A stretch of DNA of 5,856 bases from a bacterium UBP3_UBA6266 (GTDB lineage Bacteria > Auribacterota > UBA6266). A program made the translations under genes and the position numbers. Numbering within the stretch: the first letter of the stretch is position 1; every line of letters begins with the position of its first letter. The stretch covers positions 1 through 5,856 of the forward strand of contig DJVC01000072.1 in the NCBI GenBank assembly GCA_002440765.1. Direction: 5' to 3'. This document shows positions 5,749 through 5,856 of this stretch, in pieces. The notes under the pieces were generated by a model. It ran no database searches and was not told the DNA's origin. It worked only from the letters and a program-made list of their open reading frames with translations.

Positions 5749-5856
5749 ATGCAGAAATTGGAAGCTCCAGATCATATTGCCATAATTATGGATGGTAACG
5801 GCAGGTGGGCGAAGAAAAGAGGCCTGCCGAGAATAAAAGGCCATTACGAAGGCGCA
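5749..5856 (+). CDS. uppS: Undecaprenyl diphosphate synthase (cis-prenyltransferase), N-terminal 36 codons only
   Basis: UppS extends farnesyl diphosphate with isopentenyl diphosphate units in the cis configuration to make the C55 lipid carrier for peptidoglycan and other wall polymers. The family signature is unmistakable: [17 protein letters not shown] at 9-25, with the catalytic metal-binding Asp15 followed by Asn17, Arg19 and Trp20, and RIKGHYEGA at 28-36 with Arg28 and His32 matching the substrate-binding Arg and His of the E. coli enzyme in spacing. The ATG at 5749 is the first start after an in-frame stop at 5716-5718. There is no good Shine-Dalgarno site; only GGG abuts the start, with one base between. 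It has its own tandem promoters and is functionally unrelated to the mannoside genes, so it marks the cluster boundary. The gene runs past the window end. Confidence 0.97.
   Translation, partial: MQKLEAPDHIAIIMDGNGRWAKKRGLPRIKGHYEGA

Noticed and set aside
1..5856. CRISPR array, tRNA/rRNA, transposase, toxin-antitoxin or defence genes
   Set aside because: No regularly spaced repeats, RNA gene signatures or matching protein motifs were seen on either strand; the window is almost fully explained by metabolic genes.

Overview
The window is a bacterial carbohydrate-use gene cluster that ends at the start of a housekeeping gene. All six genes are on the + strand, densely packed, and mostly preceded by clear Shine-Dalgarno sequences. 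From left to right they are: the 3' part of a GH113-type glycoside hydrolase (2-913); an ABC-transporter lipoprotein binding protein (948-2234); a GH130 mannoside phosphorylase (2231-3163); a 189-bp gap holding a small inverted-repeat element; a second, divergent GH130 phosphorylase (3353-4273); a second binding protein paralogous to the first (4310-5605); a 143-bp gap holding two tandem sigma70-type promoters with perfect consensus hexamers; and the first 36 codons of uppS, undecaprenyl diphosphate synthase (5749-5856, cut by the window end).

The proposed pathway is an inference from families and context. The lipoprotein binding proteins would capture beta-mannooligosaccharides (or a related mannose-containing oligosaccharide) outside the membrane and pass them to an ABC permease that is not in this window. 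In the cytoplasm the GH113 enzyme would shorten the chains and the two GH130 enzymes would split off mannose with phosphate, giving mannose 1-phosphate and saving ATP. Both GH130 proteins keep the catalytic Asp and the Arg / Arg-Asn / Lys / His set that binds phosphate in characterised GH130 phosphorylases, which favours phosphorolysis over hydrolysis. The exact linkage (beta-1,4-mannan, beta-1,2-mannan or N-glycan core Man-GlcNAc) cannot be read from the sequence.

The cluster holds two pairs of paralogs in mirrored order on one strand: binding protein - GH130, then GH130 - binding protein. The binding proteins are roughly 60% identical by eye but differ at many synonymous sites, so the duplication is old. 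The GH130 pair is much more divergent and differs at the residue just before the catalytic Asp (Glu versus Tyr), suggesting different substrate preferences.

Organism: a bacterium with moderate GC, the standard code, lipoprotein signals and sigma70-like promoters. The intergenic AAATCCGAA-type inverted repeat resembles short repeats I recall from genomes of uncultivated Omnitrophota/Planctomycetota-type bacteria, but this is a weak taxonomic hint. I see no CRISPR array, tRNA, rRNA, transposase or defence system. The most notable non-coding signals are the tandem promoters before uppS and the inverted-repeat element between the two GH130 genes.
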